64,000 nt of DNA, taken from assembly GCF_028290625.1 (NCBI RefSeq), contig NZ_JAQGJM010000039.1:1-64000 (forward strand). Direction: 5' to 3'. The notes below the pieces were generated by a model, which saw only the letters and a program-made list of their open reading frames with translations, was not told the DNA's origin and ran no database searches. Of this stretch, positions 44,001 to 50,932 are shown piece after piece. Position 1 is the first letter of the stretch. Every line of letters begins with the position of its first letter. Source of the stretch: Devosia sp. (GTDB lineage: Bacteria > Pseudomonadota > Alphaproteobacteria > Rhizobiales > Devosiaceae). Made by a program: the position numbers and the translations under genes.

Positions 44001-45736
44001 GCATCGAAAGCGTCGTCGCAGAGATCGACGACATGTTCGACGCGGTCGCTGACCTGCTCGTGGCCGAGGGTGTATACCAGCTCGTCGGCGGCAATCTCGA
44101 ACGGGCATCGGCGGCGCTCGGAAGCATGGACCGCCAGAACCGGCCCGTAGAGCCGGAGGTCGTCCGCACACCTCGGTCGGGCCGCGCCTTCGCCCAACGC
44201 GCCGGGGTGTTGTTGTCGACGCAAGACCCTGGTGCCGACTGGGCCGGTTTCCCGACCGACAGCCGCGCCGTCGCTGAGCCGTTCATCAATGCCTGGATCG
44301 CTCGCCTGCTCGGAAATCCCAAGCAATGGGGCTTTGCCGCGAACCTGGTCGTACCCGGCGATGGAGTGCGGCCGCTCGACCCGGTCCGTCTGATCGACTT
44401 CGACTGGTCCCCGATCGCCCTCGCGATCCTGTCCGAACCCGGCAGCAACGAACGCCCGAGCGGCCTGCAGCAAAAGCTCGCGGCGCTGTTCGCCGGGCAG
44501 GTCAGCGTGGCGGAGCGCAACGCCAATGCTGAACTGCACCTTTTGCCCCACCCGGCGGCCGGCGCCAAAAACGGCCTCTCCGCACTCGAGGCGCTTATGG
44601 CCCGCGTCCGCACCGTCATCAACCGCCACCGCCCGGCCAACGCGCTGGATATTGCCCCACCCGGAACCGAGGCGCCATCGGGCGCCGATCCCGCGCTGGT
44701 CGAAAGGCGGGCGGATAAGGTCGCCACGGCCCAGGCGTCAGCGCGTGCCGCCATCGAGCAGGCGCTAGGTGCCGCCCGCCCTAACGCCTCGGCGCTCGCC
44801 AAGGCGCTGGAGCGCGCCAACGCCGCCGGCGCCCGCGAAGCGATCGTGGCCACGGACAGCGTCGAAGGCCTCGCCGAACAAGCGCGTCAGGTGGCCGCCG
44901 TGCTCAGTCAGGCCGAGGCGCGCTGCACCGCACTTGCCAATGATTTCAACGCCGTGCTGGCAACCGATGACGACAAGGTCGAACATCATGTGCGCCGTCT
45001 GAAAGCGATGCTCGGCGAAGGCTTTCCGGTCCTGCCACCCTTCGCGCTGCCCACGGCGCTGCGCAACGAAGCTATGGCGAGCTTCGCCAACGCCGACGCT
45101 TTGCTCGGCAAGGGCGGCGCGCCTTTGCATGGCTGGATGTCGCGCATGGCCGAAGTGCGGCCGCGGCTCGGCGAACTCGCCGGTTGCCTGATCGCAAGCG
45201 AGATTGCCGGTGCCGGCTTGCCCGACCTGAAGGTGGCGCAATTCCCGCACCAGCCCGGCGCGCGTTGGATCGGGCTGACCCTCGACAAGACCAGCCCCGC
45301 GCATATCGACCTCAGCCTTGTCGTGCATGCGCCCGATCTCGACCCCGCTAATCCGCCCGCACTGATCGCTGGGTTGATGAGCGACGATTGGACCGAGGTT
45401 ATTCCGGCTGCGAAGGAAACCACGGCCATCAGCTTTCACTACGACGCCCCCGCCGCCAGGCCGCCGCAAGCACTGCTCCTGGCGGTCCACCCCGACCCCG
45501 CAGCGGGCGGTTGGCTGCCCTCGCAGCTGCTCGCGACGGTCAACGAGGCGATGGATCTTGCGCGGATCCGCAGCGTACGCCCGCAGGACCTCGACATGAT
45601 GGGCGCACTCCTGCCGCTCGTCTATCTGCCCAACAGCTACACACGCGATGTGCCGAGCGTCGATTTCAGCAAGCTGCGGCTCAAGGTGGAGGCGAGCCTG
45701 TCGCCCCATCTTGCAACCGTCATGGGAAAGGCATGA
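41051..45736 (+). CDS. Giant uncharacterised protein with coiled coil (1561 aa)
   Basis: Largest protein in the window. Residues about 10-95 form a clear heptad coiled coil (VRELQDKIEELANGRDTLRD). A second Ala-rich helical stretch lies about 1215-1310. Between them are globular parts with motifs such as PVLLLPVRLETRYFDNGREL (about 113) and LPALRVGNQPYGILTVTPL (about 480). No membrane segment, signal peptide or enzymatic motif recognised. ATG 41051 follows GGGAG with eight-base spacing. Size plus coiled coil suggests a structural or scaffold protein; this is inference. Confidence 0.75.
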   Translation: MPPPTFTSQDLRSLDKLRGQETKVQNKVVATEVKLSEQQDKLDALVRAGAADTKVRELQDKIEELANGRDTLRDQLVDIRDRVGELHERVPDPRIEAMIPNFQADTPVLLLPVRLETRYFDNGRELRIRVFPDQIHIDNHETELTNDEVVAGQFYWQARWGAANSEAEIEAGKAAFAELARRFRPRRAAWIAYAMTPTNFAPPPRQAALSFPDPVRRASVWSRAAYATLLPTRWVAIGYLDGGRGGLTPAFTKSGGIVADRINTGIDPRAEATPPVDADGIATELPLDEGLKWLADFGVAEAAGMAMRVATGDLEPTLRNAGRTLASIPLTRLVVYGTNATLTGEAAAARLEAVLAAHVYSDGLELLTPGTPTNNSEANASGLDTSDPVAVAAIDPMRTAPAQTPGLDTLRRALGVNTAAGQLDRIVGVDGAEQVTAGHMINALWSATLGQTLDQLFDPAMSDADIGQLRDHAVAHLFPGGALPALRVGNQPYGILTVTPLSIFKPQDKVETKLVQAIGAVSGIWTRASENAPHIQRAGKTLAENMEALLQQGPMAASNSFRRVYGPINTKNANIDPALSATQERTRSWILGALGLSTKLRISGMTAEARTHRLGAPFVQASLGEAGAPLQPNYLADIALEAARTDGRTALTARGNASTLLETLASHAAVYELDRAAASVVHKDRAERDGIALPARLALRIDEMVAVDPPRVQDTQGRAVRQVLIQSSADMERVVLPERTGTKSVVNYVIGQLFDLHGRDRADVARYQSVIDSLKYLSGRPASELDRAMRGTLDVYSYRLDAWIASLANRRLASWRAKPTSKGVHIGGYGWVENLKPDQRPDSEGYIHAPSLQQAQAAAVLRAGHLAHRDAAGAALAIDLSSRRVRFALNLLRGVAQGQPLTALLGYRIERRLREKNIQLAKFILPLRRLFPLNPPAGDSVLTAQEAIAARDVVDAVKLLERRRAGGNWMQGLTPAPSAGEKTGIESVVAEIDDMFDAVADLLVAEGVYQLVGGNLERASAALGSMDRQNRPVEPEVVRTPRSGRAFAQRAGVLLSTQDPGADWAGFPTDSRAVAEPFINAWIARLLGNPKQWGFAANLVVPGDGVRPLDPVRLIDFDWSPIALAILSEPGSNERPSGLQQKLAALFAGQVSVAERNANAELHLLPHPAAGAKNGLSALEALMARVRTVINRHRPANALDIAPPGTEAPSGADPALVERRADKVATAQASARAAIEQALGAARPNASALAKALERANAAGAREAIVATDSVEGLAEQARQVAAVLSQAEARCTALANDFNAVLATDDDKVEHHVRRLKAMLGEGFPVLPPFALPTALRNEAMASFANADALLGKGGAPLHGWMSRMAEVRPRLGELAGCLIASEIAGAGLPDLKVAQFPHQPGARWIGLTLDKTSPAHIDLSLVVHAPDLDPANPPALIAGLMSDDWTEVIPAAKETTAISFHYDAPAARPPQALLLAVHPDPAAGGWLPSQLLATVNEAMDLARIRSVRPQDLDMMGALLPLVYLPNSYTRDVPSVDFSKLRLKVEASLSPHLATVMGKA

Positions 45737-45740
45737 AGCC

Positions 45741-47516
45741 ATGCCGTTGATCGTAAAGAATGCCGCTTTTGCCACCGCGCTCGTCGTCAAGCCAAGCCTG
45801 ACGGTCTGGTCGCGACTCGAGGTGCAGCCGACGACCTCCGACTATGCGCCCGCGCTGGCGGCCGGCATCGCCGACCCGCTTTGGATGCTCGCGCGCCAAT
45901 GGCAATTCGGCGAGTTCGGCGCCGAAGACGCCGGTTCACCGATCGCAGTCAAGCTCAAGGCCGAAGAAGCCGGGCTCGCCCGCTACTTCGCCGGGCCGCT
46001 GGGCCGAGATCCGGCTAGCGAGGCGACCGATTATGATCCGGTGGACCAACCGCTCGAAACACTGGTCGAGGCGGAATCGCCTGAACTGGCGGGTCCTTTG
46101 GCGGGTGTTTGGGCCGGCCAGCAATTCCTTCGGCTGCTGGTGGCCGCTGGGCTTTCCGACGGGATCAGCGGTGTTGCCGACTACGCTTTTGCCGAACCCG
46201 CCGCGGTCGATCGCGATGTCGACGCGCAGGGCGCTGACTGGGTGGAGCTTGCCGCGCTGGGCACCATCGACGGTCACAAGCTGGCCGCCGCGATCGCCAA
46301 GGCGGGCGGCCTGCCGCAAGGCGTCGGCAACCAGGCGGGGCTCAAGGAGCTCTGCCTCGAATGGCTCGACTGGTATCGCGGTGGCCTCCCACCCGAGCGT
46401 GGTTCGGCCTGGCTTGCCAACCGGCTCGAATATGGTTTCGCGGCATCGACCGGGAAAGGCGCGGGCAAGGAAGACCTGCTGGTGGCCGAGGAATACGCCG
46501 ACGGGAAGCTCGACTGGTACAGTTTCGACCTTGCCGACGCGCCGTCGCTCGGCGGCACGCGCACCGTGCGGGAGATAAAGTTCAACCCGATGCTGCCGAC
46601 CTCCGCCCATTTTGGCGGCATGCCGTCCGATCGCTTCTGGGCGTTCGAGGACGGGAAGGTCAACCTCGCGCAGGTCAGCGCCGGACCGACCGACATCGGA
46701 CGTCTGCTGATGCTCGAATTCGCGCTGGCCTTTAGCAACGACTGGTTCGTGATTCCGGTCGAATTGCCCATTGGCTCGCTGTTCCGCATCAAGGAGTTCA
46801 CCGTCACTGACACCTTCGGCGTGACGAGTCCGGTCGGGCGAGCCAGCGACGCTGCGGGCGTCGCATGGCGGATGTTCGAACTGAGCCGCATCGAGGGCGC
46901 GCGGAGCGACGCCTTCCTCCTCGCCCCCGTGATAGACGCCAGACTGGAAGGCGACCCTCTCGAAGACGTTGCCCTCTTCCGTGACGAGATGGCGAACATG
47001 GCGTGGGCGGTCGAGCGCAAGGTCCCCGGCGTCATGGGACTGCCGGTCGATCGATATCAGGAAGCCGCCAAACGCAGCGCCGCACAGCAGTTCGCAGACC
47101 TCAGCGATGTGACGGCAGAGCTGGTCTATCGGGTGTCGACGAGTGTCCCCGAACATTGGCTGCCACTGGTTCCGATACCAAAAGGCGACCGGCCCCTCGC
47201 AGAGTTCGGCATCGAACTGGAACGCCGCGCTATGCTGCGTCACCTCGACGACGGCAGCATCGAACCGATTTATCCGCACGGCGTCCTGCTGCGTACCGAT
47301 CTCACCAAGAACCCCGCCGACGAACCTGCGCAACGACTGGAGGATGAGGAAGTGCCGCGTGAGGGCGTTGTGGTGACGCGTAAAGCACAGTTCGCGCGCT
47401 GGATTGGGGGCGAGAGGCTTCATTGGATCGGCCGGAACAAGACGCACGGCAAGGGCGAAGGGGCCAGCGGGCTGCGCCACGACATCCGAGTGCGAAAGGA
47501 TCAATTGCCTTCTTGA
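45741..47516 (+). CDS. Uncharacterised protein, last gene of giant operon (591 aa)
   Basis: No named domain recognised. A striking Trp/Gln-rich segment lies near residues 44-68: DPLWMLARQWQFGEFGAEDA. A later block reads WFVIPVELPIGSLFRIKEF. No signal peptide or membrane helix. The frame is open from 45648, but ATG 45741 is four bases after the previous stop and begins a sensible N-terminus (MPLIVKNAAFATALVVKPSL). Coupled to the 1561-residue gene, so both probably belong to one assembly. Confidence 0.72.
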   Translation: MPLIVKNAAFATALVVKPSLTVWSRLEVQPTTSDYAPALAAGIADPLWMLARQWQFGEFGAEDAGSPIAVKLKAEEAGLARYFAGPLGRDPASEATDYDPVDQPLETLVEAESPELAGPLAGVWAGQQFLRLLVAAGLSDGISGVADYAFAEPAAVDRDVDAQGADWVELAALGTIDGHKLAAAIAKAGGLPQGVGNQAGLKELCLEWLDWYRGGLPPERGSAWLANRLEYGFAASTGKGAGKEDLLVAEEYADGKLDWYSFDLADAPSLGGTRTVREIKFNPMLPTSAHFGGMPSDRFWAFEDGKVNLAQVSAGPTDIGRLLMLEFALAFSNDWFVIPVELPIGSLFRIKEFTVTDTFGVTSPVGRASDAAGVAWRMFELSRIEGARSDAFLLAPVIDARLEGDPLEDVALFRDEMANMAWAVERKVPGVMGLPVDRYQEAAKRSAAQQFADLSDVTAELVYRVSTSVPEHWLPLVPIPKGDRPLAEFGIELERRAMLRHLDDGSIEPIYPHGVLLRTDLTKNPADEPAQRLEDEEVPREGVVVTRKAQFARWIGGERLHWIGRNKTHGKGEGASGLRHDIRVRKDQLPS

Positions 47517-47590
47517 GCTCTTGCTGCCCGCCGTAACATGGCCACGCATTTTGTACCGGAGTGGATGGTAGCCTTCAGCCAACAGCCTAC

Positions 47591-47983
47591 TCAGCCGCTA
47601 TCGCGCCCGTCGAACTCTATTCGCGAGGCCATGATGTATCCCTGTTGGGAGCGTGCCCAATCAGCCAAAGCTGTGATTGGTTCGATCAGTGAGCGCCCCT
47701 GTTGGGTTAACTCGTAATCGACCCGGGGCGGAACCGTTCTAAAAGGCGTTCGCTTGATCAGCCCATCTCGCTCAAGGCCGCGCAGCGTGACGGTGAGCAT
47801 CTTATGCGACAAGCCGGGAATGGCCCGCTGCAAGGCATTAAACCGCATCGGCCCGTCGGCCAAAATTCCAACGATCAGCATCGTCCACTTATCACCCACG
47901 CGCTCCAGGACCGCGCAGAGCGCCTTGGTTTCAGCGCCTTTGGCGTTGTCGAGCACTGGGTCCGCTAAATCTGGGTCAGTCAT
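47591..47983 (-). CDS. HxlR family transcription regulator
   Basis: 130 residues. The winged-helix HxlR domain is clear: ALCAVLERVGDKWTMLIVGI, MRFNALQRAIPGLSHKMLT, LRGLERDGLIKRTPF and PRVDYELTQQG. The family usually lacks an effector domain and senses redox or reactive electrophiles, sometimes via an N-terminal Cys; C45 in the ALCAVL segment is a candidate. It is divergent from an oxidoreductase gene, with a perfect 11-base inverted repeat between them, so it likely represses both. ATG 47983 follows GGGGGA. Confidence 0.9.
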   Translation of the reverse strand: MTDPDLADPVLDNAKGAETKALCAVLERVGDKWTMLIVGILADGPMRFNALQRAIPGLSHKMLTVTLRGLERDGLIKRTPFRTVPPRVDYELTQQGRSLIEPITALADWARSQQGYIMASRIEFDGRDSG

Positions 47984-47996
47984 GGATCCCCCATTG

Positions 47997-48079
47997 CTTC
48001 CAATACGCACTTTCACGTGCGTTCTTGCCGCCCGCCTGCGCGCCAGCATATCACACGCACCATTGGTTCGTATTGGAAG
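47997..48079. promoter_or_regulatory. Inverted-repeat operator pair for HxlR regulator
   Basis: CTTCCAATACG (47997-48007) and CGTATTGGAAG (48069-48079) are perfect inverted copies, 61 bases apart, one beside each diverging start. A smaller dyad CGCAC/GTGCG lies at 48006-48021. The layout suits two regulator dimers controlling both promoters. The assignment to HxlR is inference from position. Confidence 0.6.
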
Positions 48080-48088
48080 GTTTCAACA

Positions 48089-49105
48089 ATGAGCAACGGT
48101 TTTGGCAGCACCAGTAATGCCAGGGAAAGCAGGCAGTGGATTTACATGTCCGTCCCCGAGGGCAAGCTGACCACAGACATTTTCAAGCTTCAAACGATAG
48201 AGATCCCTGCGCAGCCGGGACCCGGAGAGGTTCTGGTCCGGAACCGCTATCTCAATATCATGCCCGGCAATCGCGCCTATATGCGGATGGGTTTGATTGC
48301 GGCGGGGCAGCCGATGTGGAGCCTCGGCGTGGGCGAGGTCCTTGCGTCCAATGATCCGGGATTTGTGCCCGGCGATGTCGTCGAAGGGCTTCTGCCATGG
48401 CAGGACGTTGCCGTGGTCCCGGCGCAAACTCTCGGCAAACGCGAAGGCAGCTATCCCGTTGAGCATTATACAGGCCTGCTCGGCCAAACTGGATACACCG
48501 CCTATTTCGGTCTGCTCCATGCAGGCCAGCCACGGGCCGGTGAGACGGTGTTGGTATCGGCAGCGGCCGGGGGCGTCGGGTCTCTGGCCGTTCAGCTCGC
48601 AAAGCTTTCGGGTTGCCGCATCGTCGGCATTGCCGGCGGTGCGGACAAATGCGCGTGGCTCGAACGCGAGGTCGGAGCAGACGCCACCATCGACTACAAG
48701 GCAGGCAATTTGGCCGAGCAGCTAAGGCAGACTTGCCCCGATGGTGTTGACCTGTTCTTTGACAATGTGGGCGGACCAATTCTCGAAGCCGCTCTGGACG
48801 CAATGAAGGTCGGCGGCCGCATCATCCTTTGCGGGAACGCATCGCAATACGACAGCGACCAGGAGATGCTCGGTCCAAAGGGCGTGCCTCTTACCCTGAT
48901 CCTGAAAAACCTCACCATGCGCGGGTTCCCCTACAAGGCCTATGAGCAGCAGTTCGCCGAGGCGGAGCGCAACCTTTGGGCATGGGTACAGGATGGGCGG
49001 ATCAAACCCTTCTATCACGTTGTAGAAGGCCTGGAGCAGGGTCCGACCGGTCTTGTCGGGATTTTGAGCGGCGCAAATCGCGGCATGGCCATGGTACGTG
49101 TCTGA
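48089..49105 (+). CDS. NADP-dependent oxidoreductase (MDR family, CurA/PTGR-like)
   Basis: 338 residues, zinc-free medium-chain reductase. The nucleotide-binding fold shows VSAAAGGVGSLAVQLAKLSG, and the family marks are GLLGQTGYTAYFGLLHAGQP and DLFFDNVGGPILEAAL. Such enzymes reduce activated double bonds of enones and enals, often in electrophile stress, consistent with an HxlR regulator. ATG 48089 follows GGAAGG; the upstream in-frame extension is rejected. Single-gene unit, closed by a hairpin at 49173-49201. Confidence 0.9.
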   Translation: MSNGFGSTSNARESRQWIYMSVPEGKLTTDIFKLQTIEIPAQPGPGEVLVRNRYLNIMPGNRAYMRMGLIAAGQPMWSLGVGEVLASNDPGFVPGDVVEGLLPWQDVAVVPAQTLGKREGSYPVEHYTGLLGQTGYTAYFGLLHAGQPRAGETVLVSAAAGGVGSLAVQLAKLSGCRIVGIAGGADKCAWLEREVGADATIDYKAGNLAEQLRQTCPDGVDLFFDNVGGPILEAALDAMKVGGRIILCGNASQYDSDQEMLGPKGVPLTLILKNLTMRGFPYKAYEQQFAEAERNLWAWVQDGRIKPFYHVVEGLEQGPTGLVGILSGANRGMAMVRV

Positions 49106-49172
49106 CGTCCAGTTCCGAAACCTGCCGCTCAACAAATTTGAATTCGAGCGGCGCTAACGATCAACCTAGCGG

Positions 49173-49212
49173 CCGCTGGCCTATTACTGAACGGCCAGCG
49201 GTTCGTTATTTC
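49173..49212. terminator. Hairpin terminator between convergent genes
   Basis: CCGCTGGCC (49173-49181) and GGCCAGCGG (49193-49201) form a perfect nine-base stem with an 11-base loop, followed on the plus strand by TTCGTTATTTC. It serves the oxidoreductase gene and lies four bases beyond the stop of the converging binding-protein gene, so it may act in both directions. Confidence 0.65.
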
Positions 49213-50312
49213 GGGAACTGGGCCAGCATGGCCAGCATAACGCTGGCATCGGGCATGGGTAGGACGGCGTCGATTTCGGCGGGGAGCAGGCCCTGGATGG
49301 CGCTGTCGGCGGTGCCGGTGAAGGTGCCGAGGGGACCGCGGAAGCCGTGACGGGTCCAGGCCAGTTCCTGCAGGCGCGGGCTGACCAGCACGTCGAGCAG
49401 GCGATCGGCCGCCGGATCGATGACGATCAGCGGATGGGCCGAATAGACGGTGGGGCGCGGATAGAGCACGACGGGCTTGGCGCCGGTGCTCGACTGCACC
49501 CGGGCCCAGCGCGCCGGATCGGCCAAAATCCACTCGACCAACTGGTTCTCGTAACCCACGATCATCGGCTCGCCGCCCAGGCCGCCGGCCAGATACTGGT
49601 CGAACAGTTTGCCCGAGGATGGCGACTTGAAGCCCATATTGCGAAGAATGGCCTGCACCTGTTCACCATACTGGGCAAGATCGGAGGCGGTGGCGACATC
49701 GCCGGCCAACAGGCTCAGGACCAAGCCAGCGAACATGAAGCCGGAATTGGAGCGGTTGGGATCGGTCGAGACGATGCGGGCGCGGCCGTAAAGGGCGTCG
49801 ACGCCCAGAGCCGACCAATCGGTATCGGCCAGGATCGCATCAAGCAGGGCCTTGAGGTCGAGCTGGTGTTGACCCTCCGGCGTCACGGTGACCAGGCCCG
49901 CCTTGGTCAATCCGTCGACGACGGGCTGCCAGGAATAGACCACGATGGGCGAATTGAGCACCACCTGGTCATTGCGCACCTTGACGCCGCTCTGCTTGGC
50001 GATATCGACCATGATGGAGGACGAAGGCCACAGAAATGCCGGGGTCTGCGACAGCAAAGCCGGTTCGCGCACCATTTCGACCGAGCCGGCCACACGGGCA
50101 TCCAGTTCTAGCCCGAACCCGCCCAGCGCCTTGATCACGTCGGGATCGGCGAGGAAAGCCTGCTTTTCGCCGCCGATGAAGCCGAACAGGTTGGTGCGGT
50201 TGCCCAACAGACCCTGAAGTGCGGGCTGGTCCTTGACGGCGAAATAGCCACCGGTGCCGACGACGCCCAGCCCAAGCAGACCCAAACCGAAGGCGCGGCG
50301 TGAAAGTGCCAT
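49206..50312 (-). CDS. Extracellular binding-protein-like protein with N-terminal anchor
   Basis: 368 residues. A leader with RRAFGLGLLGLGVVGTGGYF resembles a Tat-type or uncleaved membrane anchor. The body looks like a type 2 periplasmic binding fold (VYSWQPVVDGLTKAGL; GYENQLVEWILADPARWARV; PRPTVYSAHPLIVID). No ABC permease or ATPase gene is adjacent; instead it ends an operon with XpaC-like, VWA and TelA-like genes, so it is probably an accessory or sensing subunit. The start overlaps the previous stop by one base. Ligand unknown. Confidence 0.65.
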   Translation of the reverse strand: MALSRRAFGLGLLGLGVVGTGGYFAVKDQPALQGLLGNRTNLFGFIGGEKQAFLADPDVIKALGGFGLELDARVAGSVEMVREPALLSQTPAFLWPSSSIMVDIAKQSGVKVRNDQVVLNSPIVVYSWQPVVDGLTKAGLVTVTPEGQHQLDLKALLDAILADTDWSALGVDALYGRARIVSTDPNRSNSGFMFAGLVLSLLAGDVATASDLAQYGEQVQAILRNMGFKSPSSGKLFDQYLAGGLGGEPMIVGYENQLVEWILADPARWARVQSSTGAKPVVLYPRPTVYSAHPLIVIDPAADRLLDVLVSPRLQELAWTRHGFRGPLGTFTGTADSAIQGLLPAEIDAVLPMPDASVMLAMLAQFPK

Positions 50313-50929
50313 TAGTGTCCGAGGTCCTCTTTGAGCGATGCCTGGATCAGGCGCAGATCGGTGTCGAGCGAACCCAGTTCGTCGTCGGCCAGGCTATCGG
50401 CGTAATGCACGAACGCGTCCTCGAGCTTGACCAGGACCGAGCGCACTTCGCCCAGTTGCTTGGCGTCGGGCAAGCGCTTGGCCTCGATCACCGCAAAACC
50501 TTCGGCGACTTCGGCGGCGCGGGGCACATAATAGCTGAGGAAGCGCTTGACCGCGCCCGCGCTGTCCGGACTGGCCTCCACTTTAGTGAAAACGTCGGCG
50601 GTGATTTCCGCCAGATGCTTGACGCGGCCGGCGGTGTCCTTGTCGGCGATCCTGCCGGCCACGATCCGCAGCCGTTCGGCGGAGGGGGCAGCCTCGTTGA
50701 GCAGGTCGCGGGCAAATTCAACGCGGCCGCGGCCGACGGCATCGACGTCCAGCCCCTCGAACAGCTTGCGTGGCGCCAGCAGCATGACTAGTCCGGCAAA
50801 CACCGGCACGGCAATGATCGCCGAAACCAGGAACGGCACGCCGAGGCCGAAGCTAAGCGCCGGCACGAGGATGGCCGCCACCAACCCTGCTACGATCCAG
50901 TTGCCGTCATTGCCCAGCCAGGAGGTCAT
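50312..50929 (-). CDS. XpaC-like membrane protein (5-bromo-4-chloroindolyl phosphate hydrolysis family)
   Basis: 205 residues. Two adjacent N-terminal membrane helices (WIVAGLVAAILVPALSFGLG and FLVSAIIAVPVFAGLVMLLA) are followed by a soluble helical domain, the architecture of XpaC family proteins. The historic family name refers to a Bacillus phenotype, not a proven activity. XpaC and TelA homologues are commonly encoded together, as here, with a VWA protein. Gap of three bases after the VWA gene. Confidence 0.7.
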   Translation of the reverse strand: MTSWLGNDGNWIVAGLVAAILVPALSFGLGVPFLVSAIIAVPVFAGLVMLLAPRKLFEGLDVDAVGRGRVEFARDLLNEAAPSAERLRIVAGRIADKDTAGRVKHLAEITADVFTKVEASPDSAGAVKRFLSYYVPRAAEVAEGFAVIEAKRLPDAKQLGEVRSVLVKLEDAFVHYADSLADDELGSLDTDLRLIQASLKEDLGH

Positions 50930-50932
50930 GGC

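Noticed and set aside
27247..47516. Phage or contractile-injection-system identity for the giant-gene region
   Set aside because: No tail sheath, tube, baseplate, portal, terminase or integrase motif could be recognised, so the idea is not supported beyond gene size and packing.
45936..47582. Minus-strand open frame of 548 codons opposite the 591-residue gene
   Set aside because: Both are unrecognised, but the plus frame is coupled to the operon and has a plausible start and amino-acid composition; the minus frame is rich in His, Arg and Gln as shadows are.
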